A stretch of 6,637 nt of DNA from an uncultured Clostridia bacterium (GCA_946402595.1 CAMIWY010000078.1:1-6637), one strand, 5' to 3'; positions 1-6,482 are shown, counted from the stretch's first letter. The notes: a model not told the origin generated them from the sequence alone. Program-made: numbers and translations.

Positions 1-671
1 GTGAGTTCACCAGACTTATGGAAATGACTGAGAAGAGGCAGGGATTCTACTCTCATGATCCTGAGTTTTTCAGCTATTTCTTCGACATAATGTCGGCCGG
101 CGGACTTGCAAGGCTGTATTTCGGCAAGGTGAATGTGCCTGAGATAATAGCCAAGCTGGAAAATGACAGAGAGAATGTGAAGGCTGAACTTGCTGAGCTT
201 GAAGGAAAGACGGGCAAGAAGGTCGCAGGCAAGATCAAAGAGGCTGAAAAGAAACTCGTTGCTGTCGAAAAACAGCTCGAAGGTCTGGCAGACAAGCCTA
301 AGACTGAAGTCATCGTCTCTACATATCTCGATGCGCAGTACGCAGACAAGACGTGGGCTCTGTACGCTGCCAATGACATGGATTACGGCAAGTTCTTCGC
401 CAATTATGCTGTTTATCAGAAGCAGATAAGAGATGCGAAGGAAGAAGGACGGGAAGTCTTCGATGTATTCGGTACGGTCGGAAGGCCTGAGGAAGCAGGA
501 AGCACTGCCGGACTGTATGAATTCAAGAAGAAATGGGGCGGAGAACTCACTGAGTTCATCGGAGAGTTCGATTATATCCTCAACAAGCCGGTTTTCCTTG
601 CTTACAGCAAGCTGATACCGGTATATCACAGGCTGATGAACAGGCGTCTCAGGAAATCTGTTGAAGAATAA
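1..671 (+). CDS. FemA/FemB/FemX-family peptidoglycan bridge aminoacyltransferase, C-terminal part (5' end outside window)
   Basis: Enzymes of this family move amino acids from aminoacyl-tRNA onto the stem peptide of lipid II, building the peptidoglycan interpeptide bridge at the inner face of the membrane. The frame is open from the first complete codon (position 3) and reads EFTRLMEMTEKRQGF. This matches the family segment just before the helical arm, so the ATG at 18 is internal and the gene starts upstream. A charged coiled-coil arm follows (about nt 138-297), rich in Lys/Glu heptads. Then comes the second GNAT-like half, with TWALYAANDMDYGKFFANY and GLYEFKKKWGG followed by EFIGEFDYILNKP, all typical of FemAB C-termini. 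The protein ends with a basic tail (MNRRLRKSVEE). The stop lies 24 nt before an ATP-grasp ligase gene, so the two are probably cotranscribed. The amino acid it transfers cannot be read from the sequence. The family call is solid; FemX versus MurM-like subtype is open. Confidence 0.88.
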   Translation, partial: EFTRLMEMTEKRQGFYSHDPEFFSYFFDIMSAGGLARLYFGKVNVPEIIAKLENDRENVKAELAELEGKTGKKVAGKIKEAEKKLVAVEKQLEGLADKPKTEVIVSTYLDAQYADKTWALYAANDMDYGKFFANYAVYQKQIRDAKEEGREVFDVFGTVGRPEEAGSTAGLYEFKKKWGGELTEFIGEFDYILNKPVFLAYSKLIPVYHRLMNRRLRKSVEE

Positions 672-695
672 AGTGTAGTAAACTGATAAATTATT

Positions 696-1943
696 ATGGC
701 AATTACGGACAGACAGACAGGAAAAACCATAAATACGGACTTCATGGCAGTTGCACTCGGCGGAGATATGAACTGCTATGGTGTTGCCCGTGCTTTCTAT
801 GAGGCATATGGGGTCAGGACCGTGATGCTTGGGAGAATTCCTATATTCCCGACTGCCCGCAGCAGACTGTTTTCTGACAGATTATATGATGCTGACCTGC
901 TCGACAGCGATGTGCTGATCAGGCTGCTCACAGAGGTTGAAGAGAAGTACCCTGGTGTCAAAAAGTTCGTATTTGCCACAAACGACGATTATGTCAGGCA
1001 CATCATACACAACAAGAAGGCTATCGAGGACATAAGTGACGATTTTATAGTACCTGTCATTTCTGAGGAGCTGTTTGACAGACTGGATGACAAGGATTCA
1101 TTCTATGAGGTCTGCGAGGAGTACGGACTTCCTTACCCGAAAAGTGTCGTTTTTGACTGCGTGTCGGACGAGCCTGACACTTTTGAGATCCCATTTGAGT
1201 ATCCTGTATTCATCAAGCCATCAAGCAATGTCATATACTTCAATTATGAAGTTGAGGGGAAGCAGAAAGGCTACCGCATAGATACGCCTGAGCAGTTCAG
1301 AGAAATCATGGGGCGTATCAAGGCTTCCGGATACCCTGACAAGTTTATCGTGCAGGAATATGTTGACGGTGATGATGATTCTATGTTCATCTATTCTGCC
1401 TACTGCGACAGGAACGGCAAAGTCAGAATGATGTCCGGCGGCCAGATCCTTATGCATGACAGGACTCCGGAGCTGATAGGCAATTACAATGCGATATGCG
1501 GTGCAAGGGATGACGGGCTCATGCAGACACTCGCCGCTTTTCTTGAAAAGATCGGTTTTACCGGCATATGCCATTTTGATATCCAGTACGACAGGAAACG
1601 GGGCGGTTATGTAGTATTTGAGATCAATATCAGACAGGGCAGGAGCAACTATTACATGACTGCAAGCGGGATGAATTATGCGCGCCTGCTGGCCGAAGAT
1701 TATCTTGCAGGGTCAGGACCGGCTGATGCAGGGTATGAAGTTGCAGACAGACCTTTCATTGTAAGCAATGTCTCCAGAGCCAATCTGGCACGGGCGATCG
1801 GAAAGGACAGGGTGCACCGCATACCGGCAGACAGTTTTTACCGGTTCCAGCTCGCGCCGTATGACCGTAGTTTTAGAAACTGGATATACATGCTGAGACT
1901 CGAGAAAAGCATGATGAAAGACTACATGAAATATAATAAGTAA
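696..1943 (+). CDS. ATP-grasp carboxylate-amine ligase, D-aspartate-ligase-like
   Basis: This is a 415-residue ATP-grasp enzyme. Such enzymes activate a carboxylate as an acyl phosphate and join it to an amine. The N-terminus (ALGGDMNCYGVARAFYEAYG, residues 20-39) resembles the D-aspartate ligase group (Aslfm type, COG3919-like), which adds D-Asp to the lysine of the peptidoglycan precursor. The pre-grasp region runs to about residue 130. DKDSFYEVCEEYGLPYPKS (132-150) is the usual entry into the ATP-grasp fold. YPVFIKP carries Lys174 and VQEYVDG carries Glu221 for nucleotide binding. Metal-site acidic residues are likely Asp295 (HFDIQYD) and Glu309/Asn311 (FEINIRQGRS). It lies directly behind a FemAB-family gene, which supports a role in the peptide bridge. 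No clear Shine-Dalgarno precedes the ATG at 696; the next in-frame ATG (744) has none either, and the longer start keeps the whole N-terminal fold. The substrate is inferred, and another amino acid is possible. Confidence 0.8.
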   Translation: MAITDRQTGKTINTDFMAVALGGDMNCYGVARAFYEAYGVRTVMLGRIPIFPTARSRLFSDRLYDADLLDSDVLIRLLTEVEEKYPGVKKFVFATNDDYVRHIIHNKKAIEDISDDFIVPVISEELFDRLDDKDSFYEVCEEYGLPYPKSVVFDCVSDEPDTFEIPFEYPVFIKPSSNVIYFNYEVEGKQKGYRIDTPEQFREIMGRIKASGYPDKFIVQEYVDGDDDSMFIYSAYCDRNGKVRMMSGGQILMHDRTPELIGNYNAICGARDDGLMQTLAAFLEKIGFTGICHFDIQYDRKRGGYVVFEINIRQGRSNYYMTASGMNYARLLAEDYLAGSGPADAGYEVADRPFIVSNVSRANLARAIGKDRVHRIPADSFYRFQLAPYDRSFRNWIYMLRLEKSMMKDYMKYNK

Positions 1944-1950
1944 GAGGCAG

Positions 1951-1978
1951 AGAAGAGCACCTTCAGGGGTGCTCTTCT
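1951..1978 (+). terminator. Hairpin, probable terminator of the cell-wall gene pair
   Basis: There is a perfect 11-bp inverted repeat, AGAAGAGCACC / GGTGCTCTTCT, around a 6-nt loop, starting 7 nt after the ligase stop codon. Its position between two transcription units fits a terminator. No run of T follows (the next bases are GCGGTAATA), so it is not a textbook intrinsic terminator. It might instead need help from a factor or act as a 3'-end protecting stem. Confidence 0.65.
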
Positions 1979-1982
1979 GCGG

Positions 1983-2038
1983 TAATAATACTCATTGACT
2001 GGCAATAATGATATAAGTATAATTAATGAGTATTATTA
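1983..2038. promoter_or_regulatory. Perfect 14-bp inverted repeat framing the rny promoter (candidate operator)
   Basis: TAATAATACTCATT (1983-1996) is the exact reverse complement of AATGAGTATTATTA (2025-2038). The arm centres are 42 bp apart, about four helical turns. The left arm covers the first two bases of the -35 box. The right arm starts two bases after the -10 box and covers the expected transcription start, so most of this repeat acts as DNA and not as an RNA hairpin. The geometry suggests a repressor bound at two sites on one face of the DNA. I do not recognise the arm as a known operator; it does not match the CIRCE, Fur/PerR, Rex or ArgR consensus sequences I know. Confidence 0.55.
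1995..2023 (+). promoter_or_regulatory. Sigma-A-type promoter for rny
   Basis: The -35 box TTGACT (1995-2000) and -10 box TATAAT (2018-2023) are separated by exactly 17 bp. That is one mismatch from consensus with ideal spacing. Transcription should start near 2030, giving an untranslated leader of roughly 95 nt before the RNase Y start codon. The leader holds a possible imperfect hairpin (ATCTGA 2051-2056 with TCAGAT 2074-2079, plus inner GGT/ACC pairs), which I could not assign to any riboswitch class. Confidence 0.75.
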
Positions 2039-2111
2039 TGCAATTTGACTATCTGATGTGGTTTCAGGACCGGTCAGATACAATATGTATATATTACAAA
2101 TTCAATAACAT

Positions 2112-2118
2112 AAGGAGG
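2112..2118 (+). promoter_or_regulatory. Ribosome-binding site of rny (decides the start codon)
   Basis: AAGGAGG lies 5 nt before the ATG at 2124. An in-frame GTG at 2118 overlaps the last base of this site and would have no room for ribosome binding, so ATG 2124 is taken as the start. Confidence 0.85.
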
Positions 2119-2123
2119 TGCAC

Positions 2124-3665
2124 ATGTCATCAGTAATGACTGTTGTCATCGGCATTGTATTCCTTATTGTCGGTATACTGATTGGTTATATCTATCGCAA
2201 GAACATCGGAGAAAAAGCAATCGGAAGCGCTGAGATGCAGGCCAAGAACATGCTGCTCGACGCGCAGAATACTGCAGAGAATCTGAAAAAAGAGAAGATT
2301 CTCGAGGCAAAGGAGGAAATACACAGGCTGAGAGAGGACTACGAGAAAGAGTTCAAGATCAGAAGGAACGAAGTTCAGAAGTCCGAAAGAAGAATTCTTC
2401 AGAAGGAAGAAAACATCGACCGCAAGCTTGAGAACATAGAGAAGCGTGAGAACGGTCTCTCCAAGAGAGAGCAGTCGATGAATGAAAAACACAAAGAAAT
2501 CGATGCGTATATCGCCAAGCAGGTCGCAGAGCTCGAGAGAATATCGGGATATTCAAGAGAGGAAGCCCGCGAGATACTCCTCAAGGAAGTTGAAGGCGAC
2601 ATCCGCAAGGATGCCAGCGAGATGATCGTAAGGATCGAGAACGAAGCCAAGGAAGAAGGCGACAAGAGAGCCAGAGAGATCATCACAACAGCTATCCAGA
2701 GATATGCAGCAGATCAGGTCACAGAAAGTACAGTATCTGTTGTCAGCCTGCCTAACGACGATATGAAGGGCAGGATCATCGGAAGAGAAGGCCGCAACAT
2801 CAGAGCCATTGAGACACTGACAGGCGTAGACCTCATCATCGATGATACACCTGAGGCAGTAATCCTTTCAGGATTCGACCCTGTAAGAAGAGAGATCGCA
2901 AGGATCGCTCTTGAGAAACTGATCGTTGACGGACGTATCCATCCTGCAAGGATCGAGGAGATGGTCCAGAAGGCGACCAAGGAAGTCAACAACATCATCA
3001 AGGAAGAGGGAGAACGTGCATGCTTCGAGACAGGCGTACACAATCTCCATCCTGAACTTGTCAAGCTGCTCGGAAGACTCAAGTACAGAACATCCTACGG
3101 ACAGAATGTACTGCAGCACTCCATCGAGGTCGCAACACTTGCCGGCATGATGGCTGAAGAGCTCGGTCTTGATCCGAAGCTTGCAAGAAGAGGCGGACTA
3201 CTCCACGATATCGGCAAGTCCATCGACCACGAAGTTGAAGGAACACATGTTGAGATAGGCGTCAACATCTGTAAGAAGTACAAGGAATCCTGGAAGGTCA
3301 TCAACGCAGTTGAGTCCCACCACGGAGACGTTGAGGCAACCACACTTGAAGCCATGCTCGTAGGCGCAGCCGATGCACTTTCAGCTGCAAGGCCGGGCGC
3401 AAGAAGAGAGACACTTGAGTCCTATATCAAGAGACTCGAGAACCTCGAGCAGATCGCTAACTCGACCAAGGGCGTTGACAAGTCATACGCTATCCAGGCC
3501 GGCAGAGAGATCAGAGTCGCTGTCAAGCCTAACCAGGTCAAGGATGACGAAGTACCTATGCTCGCAAGAGAGATCGCCAAGAAGATCGAGGCTGAACTCG
3601 AATATCCTGGACAGATCAAGGTCAACGTTATCAGAGAGACCAAAGCGACTGAATTCGCTAAATAA
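2124..3665 (+). CDS. rny: Ribonuclease Y
   Basis: RNase Y is a membrane-bound endoribonuclease that makes the first cut in the decay of many mRNAs in Bacillota and cleaves some riboswitch transcripts. From ATG 2124 the protein has 513 residues, close to the family norm (about 520). Domains in order are one N-terminal membrane segment (about residues 5-23, VMTVVIGIVFLIVGILIGY), a long charged coiled coil (about 35-190), a KH RNA-binding domain with the GRIIGREGRN loop (216-225), and an HD hydrolase domain. The HD domain contains QHS (His332), LLHDIGK with the metal pair His361-Asp362, HVEIG (His375) and SHHGD (398-402). All expected catalytic residues are present. It has its own promoter and strong ribosome-binding site and is followed by a hairpin at 3695-3721. 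In bacteria with this enzyme, gene dose affects the stability of many transcripts, so the inverted repeat at its promoter may be a control point; that is inference. Confidence 0.97.
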   Translation: MSSVMTVVIGIVFLIVGILIGYIYRKNIGEKAIGSAEMQAKNMLLDAQNTAENLKKEKILEAKEEIHRLREDYEKEFKIRRNEVQKSERRILQKEENIDRKLENIEKRENGLSKREQSMNEKHKEIDAYIAKQVAELERISGYSREEAREILLKEVEGDIRKDASEMIVRIENEAKEEGDKRAREIITTAIQRYAADQVTESTVSVVSLPNDDMKGRIIGREGRNIRAIETLTGVDLIIDDTPEAVILSGFDPVRREIARIALEKLIVDGRIHPARIEEMVQKATKEVNNIIKEEGERACFETGVHNLHPELVKLLGRLKYRTSYGQNVLQHSIEVATLAGMMAEELGLDPKLARRGGLLHDIGKSIDHEVEGTHVEIGVNICKKYKESWKVINAVESHHGDVEATTLEAMLVGAADALSAARPGARRETLESYIKRLENLEQIANSTKGVDKSYAIQAGREIRVAVKPNQVKDDEVPMLAREIAKKIEAELEYPGQIKVNVIRETKATEFAK

Positions 3666-3694
3666 TAAGTACAATTACTATATGAAACACTATA

Positions 3695-3721
3695 AAAGGC
3701 TCCTCGTAACGGGGAGCCTTT
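3695..3721 (+). terminator. Hairpin between rny and the cysteine desulfurase gene, probable (possibly leaky) terminator
   Basis: A perfect 9-bp stem AAAGGCTCC (3695-3703) / GGAGCCTTT (3713-3721) starts 29 nt after the rny stop. Two further inner pairs, one of them G-U, leave the loop GTAAC. Only three T residues end the 3' arm and the next bases are GTAGGGATA, so the U-tract is short. Only 18 nt separate the hairpin from the next ATG, which leaves no space for a separate promoter. Some read-through into the desulfurase gene is therefore likely. Confidence 0.7.
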
Positions 3722-3739
3722 GTAGGGATATGGATAATC

Positions 3740-4924
3740 ATGATTTATCTCGATAACAGCGCAACTACAAGACAATATGATGAAGTCACTGAGCTGATGT
3801 ACAGGATGGCTAAGGAGAATTACGGCAATCCTTCATCACTCCATGCACTCGGATTCGATGCAGGCAATATCCTTTTCGATGCGAGAAGGAATATAGAAGA
3901 TCTCATGTATCCGGGCGGAGAGGTTATCTTCACTTCAGGCGGAACAGAAAGCGATAATATGGCTCTCATTTCCACAGCCCGCAAGATGAAGAGAAGGGGA
4001 AGCCGCATCCTTACGACACGTGTAGAACATCCTGCTGTGCTTGAGACATGCAGAAGGCTGGCGGATGATGGCTTTTCTGTAGAATATCTCAATGTAGACA
4101 AGACCGGATGCGTCGATCCTGATGATGTCGCCGCTGCACTCAGCGATGATACCATTCTTGTATCGATCATGACAGTGAACAACGAGACCGGTGCGATCAT
4201 GCCTGTACTTCCGGCTGCAAAGGCAGTAAGGGACTACAACAGACAGCATGGCACAAGGATAGTTTTCCATACAGATGCTGTTCAGGCTTTTGGTAAGATA
4301 CCTATGGATGACGCGCAGTTCGATCTCGTGTCGGTCAGCGGACACAAGTTCCACGGGCCTAAAGGCATAGGATTCCTGTACATGAACAAGGATCTCAAGC
4401 TTCCGGCTTTCATCACCGGAGGCGGACAGGAGAACGGGTACAGGTCTTCGACTGAGAACACTACAGGCATTGCCGGACTCGGACTTGCTGCAAGGATGTC
4501 TCATGATGATCTCATGGGCAAAATGACTAAGATGGCTGAAGTAAACGGGTACCTACGCAAGGGGCTCATGACGGAACTCCCGGATGTCATTCTGAACGGA
4601 CCTGAAGAGCTGGGCTTTACACTTCATGACTACGGTAAGAGATGTCCGTCAGTGCTGAATGTGACATTCAAAGGTACCCGCGGCGAAGTCCTGCTTCATA
4701 CGCTTGAACAGGACAGGATATATGTGTCAACAGGTTCAGCCTGCTCATCGCACAAGACAGGTGACAGCCACGTGCTGCAGGCTATGGGACTGGATCACAA
4801 AGCAATTGAAGGCGCTATAAGGTTCAGCTTCTCGGAGTTCAACACTATTGAGGAGATGGATGAAGTCATCGAAAAGACTAAAGCGGCTGTAACAAGATTC
4901 CGCAAACTGGGAAGTTTCAGGTAG
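3740..4924 (+). CDS. Cysteine desulfurase, NifS/IscS family (probable sulfur donor for ThiI)
   Basis: This PLP enzyme removes sulfur from L-cysteine as an enzyme-bound persulfide, leaving alanine. The protein has 394 residues and begins MIYLDNSATT, the usual NifS-family start. Visible motifs are SGGTESDN (66-73, phosphate-binding turn), EHPAV with His97 stacking on PLP, HTDAVQ (177-182), and SGHKFHGPKG with Lys203 as the Schiff-base lysine. RSSTEN (235-240) replaces the usual RSGTEN. STGSACSS holds the persulfide cysteine, Cys335. Ser200 and His202 before the lysine are intact. A modest Shine-Dalgarno (AGGGA, 3724-3728) lies 11 nt before ATG 3740. The gene directly precedes thiI, the arrangement of Bacillus subtilis nifZ-thiI, so a dedicated role in tRNA 4-thiouridine synthesis is likely. 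No Fe-S scaffold gene lies beside it, which argues against a role only in cluster assembly, though wider sulfur supply cannot be excluded. Confidence 0.93.
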   Translation: MIYLDNSATTRQYDEVTELMYRMAKENYGNPSSLHALGFDAGNILFDARRNIEDLMYPGGEVIFTSGGTESDNMALISTARKMKRRGSRILTTRVEHPAVLETCRRLADDGFSVEYLNVDKTGCVDPDDVAAALSDDTILVSIMTVNNETGAIMPVLPAAKAVRDYNRQHGTRIVFHTDAVQAFGKIPMDDAQFDLVSVSGHKFHGPKGIGFLYMNKDLKLPAFITGGGQENGYRSSTENTTGIAGLGLAARMSHDDLMGKMTKMAEVNGYLRKGLMTELPDVILNGPEELGFTLHDYGKRCPSVLNVTFKGTRGEVLLHTLEQDRIYVSTGSACSSHKTGDSHVLQAMGLDHKAIEGAIRFSFSEFNTIEEMDEVIEKTKAAVTRFRKLGSFR

Positions 4925-4945
4925 ATCATCCTGAAGGAGTGAACG

Positions 4946-4978
4946 GTGACGGATGCAGCTCATGCTGAGAATAAGTAA
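4946..4978 (+). promoter_or_regulatory. Possible ten-codon leader ORF before thiI
   Basis: GTG at 4946 has an AAGGAG site (4934-4939) at a good 6-nt spacing and reads through ten codons (MTDAAHAENK) to TAA at 4976-4978, 19 nt before the proposed thiI start. The ribosome-binding site fits this GTG better than it fits the ATG at 4953 in the thiI frame (13 nt). It may be a translated leader that couples ribosome delivery to thiI, or chance. It has no family signature. Confidence 0.22.
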
Positions 4979-4985
4979 GAAGATT

Positions 4986-4989
4986 GGAG
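4986..4989 (+). promoter_or_regulatory. Ribosome-binding site supporting a TTG start for thiI
   Basis: GGAG (4986-4989) lies 8 nt before an in-frame TTG at 4998. That TTG is where similarity to ThiI begins (EKKLYIVRCGEVALKG), so this site supports a start later than the ATGs at 4953 and 4962. Confidence 0.55.
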
Positions 4990-4997
4990 CAAATATT

Positions 4998-6176
4998 TTG
5001 GAAAAGAAATTATATATAGTCCGCTGCGGTGAAGTAGCGCTCAAGGGAATGAACAAGCCGTACTTTGAGAGGATCCTCCTCGAAAGAGTACGCAAAGCGA
5101 TCGAATGCTATGAAGACGCTGAAGCAAAGTGGATCGACGGTCTCATGTTCGTAAGGGTCCCTGCAGATATTCCGGAAGACGATGTTATTGCAAAATGCGT
5201 GAGAGTCTTCGGTGTTGCATCTGTAAGCCCTGCAGTTGAGGCGCCTAAGAACATCGATGAGATCGGCAGAGTAGCTGCTGAATTCATGCAGAAGATCATC
5301 GATGAGGAAGGCGTTCAGACATTCAAGGTCAAGGGCAAAAGAGCAGATAAGTCTTTTGCAGTCCAGTCTCCTGAGATCGGCCGCATTGTCGGAGCTATCA
5401 TCCTCAAGTCATGCAAAGTGCTGAGAGTAGATGTACATGATCCGCAGGTCACACTCACTGTGGATGTAAGACGCGAAGGCGCATATATCTTCAGAGACAA
5501 GATCAGAGGTTTTGGCGGACTCCCGCTCGGAACCAACGGAAAGGGCCTCATTCTTATGTCCGGCGGTATCGACAGCCCTGTAGCTGCTTTTATGATGGCC
5601 AAGAGAGGAATGAGCATCGAGGCAGTTCATTTCCATTCATATCCTTACACAAGCCAGAGGGCTCAGAAGAAGGTCGAGGATCTTGTAAGAGTCCTTGCAG
5701 GATACATGGGTACAGTCAGAATGCATGTCATCAATCTTCTGCCTATACAGGAGCAGATCGTTACACACTGCCCTGAAGACGAGACGACACTTCTCGTCCG
5801 CAGATTCATGATGAGAATCGCAGAAGCTATCGCAGTCAAGAACGGTGACATGATGCTCATCACAGGCGAGGACCTCGGTCAGGTAGCAAGCCAGACAGCA
5901 GAGGCACTCGTTGTAACAGACTCAGTCGTCAAGATGCCGGTAATGAGACCGCTTATCGCTATGGATAAGGTCGATATCATGGATAAGGCACGCGAGATCG
6001 GAACATACGATATCTCCATCCAGCCTTATGAGGACTGCTGTACGGTATTCCTGCCTAAGCACCCGGTTACCAAGCCTAAACTCGACAGAATCGAGGCATC
6101 TGAATCTGCACTCGATGTACAGGCACTCGTAGATGCTGCTGTAGCATCTGAGGAAATTATCGAGATCAGGCCGTAA
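4998..6176 (+). CDS. thiI: tRNA 4-thiouridine synthetase ThiI (sulfurtransferase)
   Basis: ThiI adenylates uridine 8 of tRNA and replaces the oxygen with sulfur taken from a cysteine desulfurase persulfide. The product is 4-thiouridine, a near-UV sensor base; in some bacteria ThiI also serves thiamine synthesis. From TTG 4998 the protein has 392 residues, close to the Bacillus protein (about 400). It starts with the ferredoxin-like region KKLYIVRCGEVALKGMNKPY, followed by the THUMP domain (to about residue 165). The PP-loop ATP pyrophosphatase motif SGGIDS is at residues 188-193. Further in, PYEDCCTVFLPKHPVTKP holds conserved cysteines near the C-terminus. There is no C-terminal rhodanese domain, unlike E. 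coli ThiI, so sulfur must come directly from the adjacent desulfurase, 73 nt upstream. The alternative start at ATG 4953 would add 15 residues (MQLMLRISKKIGANI) that look unlike the family and sit 13 nt from the AAGGAG site. Function is certain; the start is moderately sure. Confidence 0.94.
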   Translation: MEKKLYIVRCGEVALKGMNKPYFERILLERVRKAIECYEDAEAKWIDGLMFVRVPADIPEDDVIAKCVRVFGVASVSPAVEAPKNIDEIGRVAAEFMQKIIDEEGVQTFKVKGKRADKSFAVQSPEIGRIVGAIILKSCKVLRVDVHDPQVTLTVDVRREGAYIFRDKIRGFGGLPLGTNGKGLILMSGGIDSPVAAFMMAKRGMSIEAVHFHSYPYTSQRAQKKVEDLVRVLAGYMGTVRMHVINLLPIQEQIVTHCPEDETTLLVRRFMMRIAEAIAVKNGDMMLITGEDLGQVASQTAEALVVTDSVVKMPVMRPLIAMDKVDIMDKAREIGTYDISIQPYEDCCTVFLPKHPVTKPKLDRIEASESALDVQALVDAAVASEEIIEIRP

Positions 6177-6234
6177 TATTTTAGAGTACCAATATCGGAA
6201 GCCTGACAGAAATTTACAGTGAAAGGCACAAATA

Positions 6235-6450
6235 ATGAATAATTCTGAACTCAGAGATAACATTCCTGATGATATCAGAGCTAACAGAAAAGAGGGTGAT
6301 GAGTACGATACGATCGGAGATGTACTGCGTAAGGGCGGAGTACGAAAAGCTCTCGTGATCTTTTTTGTGGCACTGCTTGCAGGCTGCCTTCTGATCCAGG
6401 GTCTTGGCGGTGGTGTACTTTTCAAAATCATTTCCGATCTCATTTCTTGA
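6235..6450 (+). CDS. Small single-pass membrane protein, function unknown
   Basis: I do not recognise this 71-residue protein. The first 36 residues are polar and mostly acidic (MNNSELRDNIPDDIRANRKE, then GDEYDTIGDV), ending in a basic patch (Arg32, Lys33, Arg37, Lys38). One hydrophobic segment follows (about 39-63, ALVIFFVALLAGCLLIQG and a GGG turn), then a short tail KIISDLIS. The positive patch before the membrane segment predicts a cytoplasmic N-terminus. A ribosome-binding site AAAGG (6222-6226) lies 8 nt before ATG 6235. It begins 58 nt after thiI with no hairpin between, so it is probably the last gene of that transcription unit. The -35 box of the next promoter overlaps its stop codon. 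ALLAGC resembles a lipobox, but the cysteine comes too late and is followed by hydrophobic residues. The coding call is likely; the role is open. Confidence 0.7.
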   Translation: MNNSELRDNIPDDIRANRKEGDEYDTIGDVLRKGGVRKALVIFFVALLAGCLLIQGLGGGVLFKIISDLIS

Positions 6451-6475
6451 CATTTATAACCGCTAGAGTTATCAT
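6447..6475 (+). promoter_or_regulatory. Sigma-A-type promoter of the T-box leader
   Basis: A consensus -35 box TTGACA (6447-6452) and a -10 box TATCAT (6470-6475, one mismatch) are 17 bp apart. The -35 box overlaps the TGA of the small membrane protein gene. The expected start near 6482 lies just ahead of the T-box Stem I, so this promoter fits the leader RNA. Confidence 0.75.
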
Positions 6476-6482
6476 TTGCGGG

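Noticed and set aside
1983..2038. Inverted repeat as the ends of a miniature transposable element
   Set aside because: The whole unit is only 56 bp, no target-site duplication is visible, and it encloses the working promoter.
2045..2084. Second TTGACT (2045-2050) and a TACAAT (2079-2084) in the rny leader as another promoter
   Set aside because: The two boxes are 28 bp apart, and neither has a good partner at 16-18 bp. The upstream promoter at 1995-2023 is much better.
2118..2120. GTG at 2118 as the RNase Y start codon
   Set aside because: It overlaps the Shine-Dalgarno AAGGAGG; ATG 2124 has ideal spacing and the usual N-terminus.
2130..2686. Antisense and overlapping-frame ORFs opposite RNase Y and the other genes
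   Set aside because: They lie wholly opposite or inside strongly supported genes, have low-complexity Ser/Leu-rich or charged composition, and show no family motifs; they are frame shadows.
6349..6390. Lipoprotein signal (ALLAGC) in the small membrane protein
   Set aside because: The cysteine is residue 51, the part before it is long and acidic, and hydrophobic residues continue after it. A plain membrane segment explains it better.
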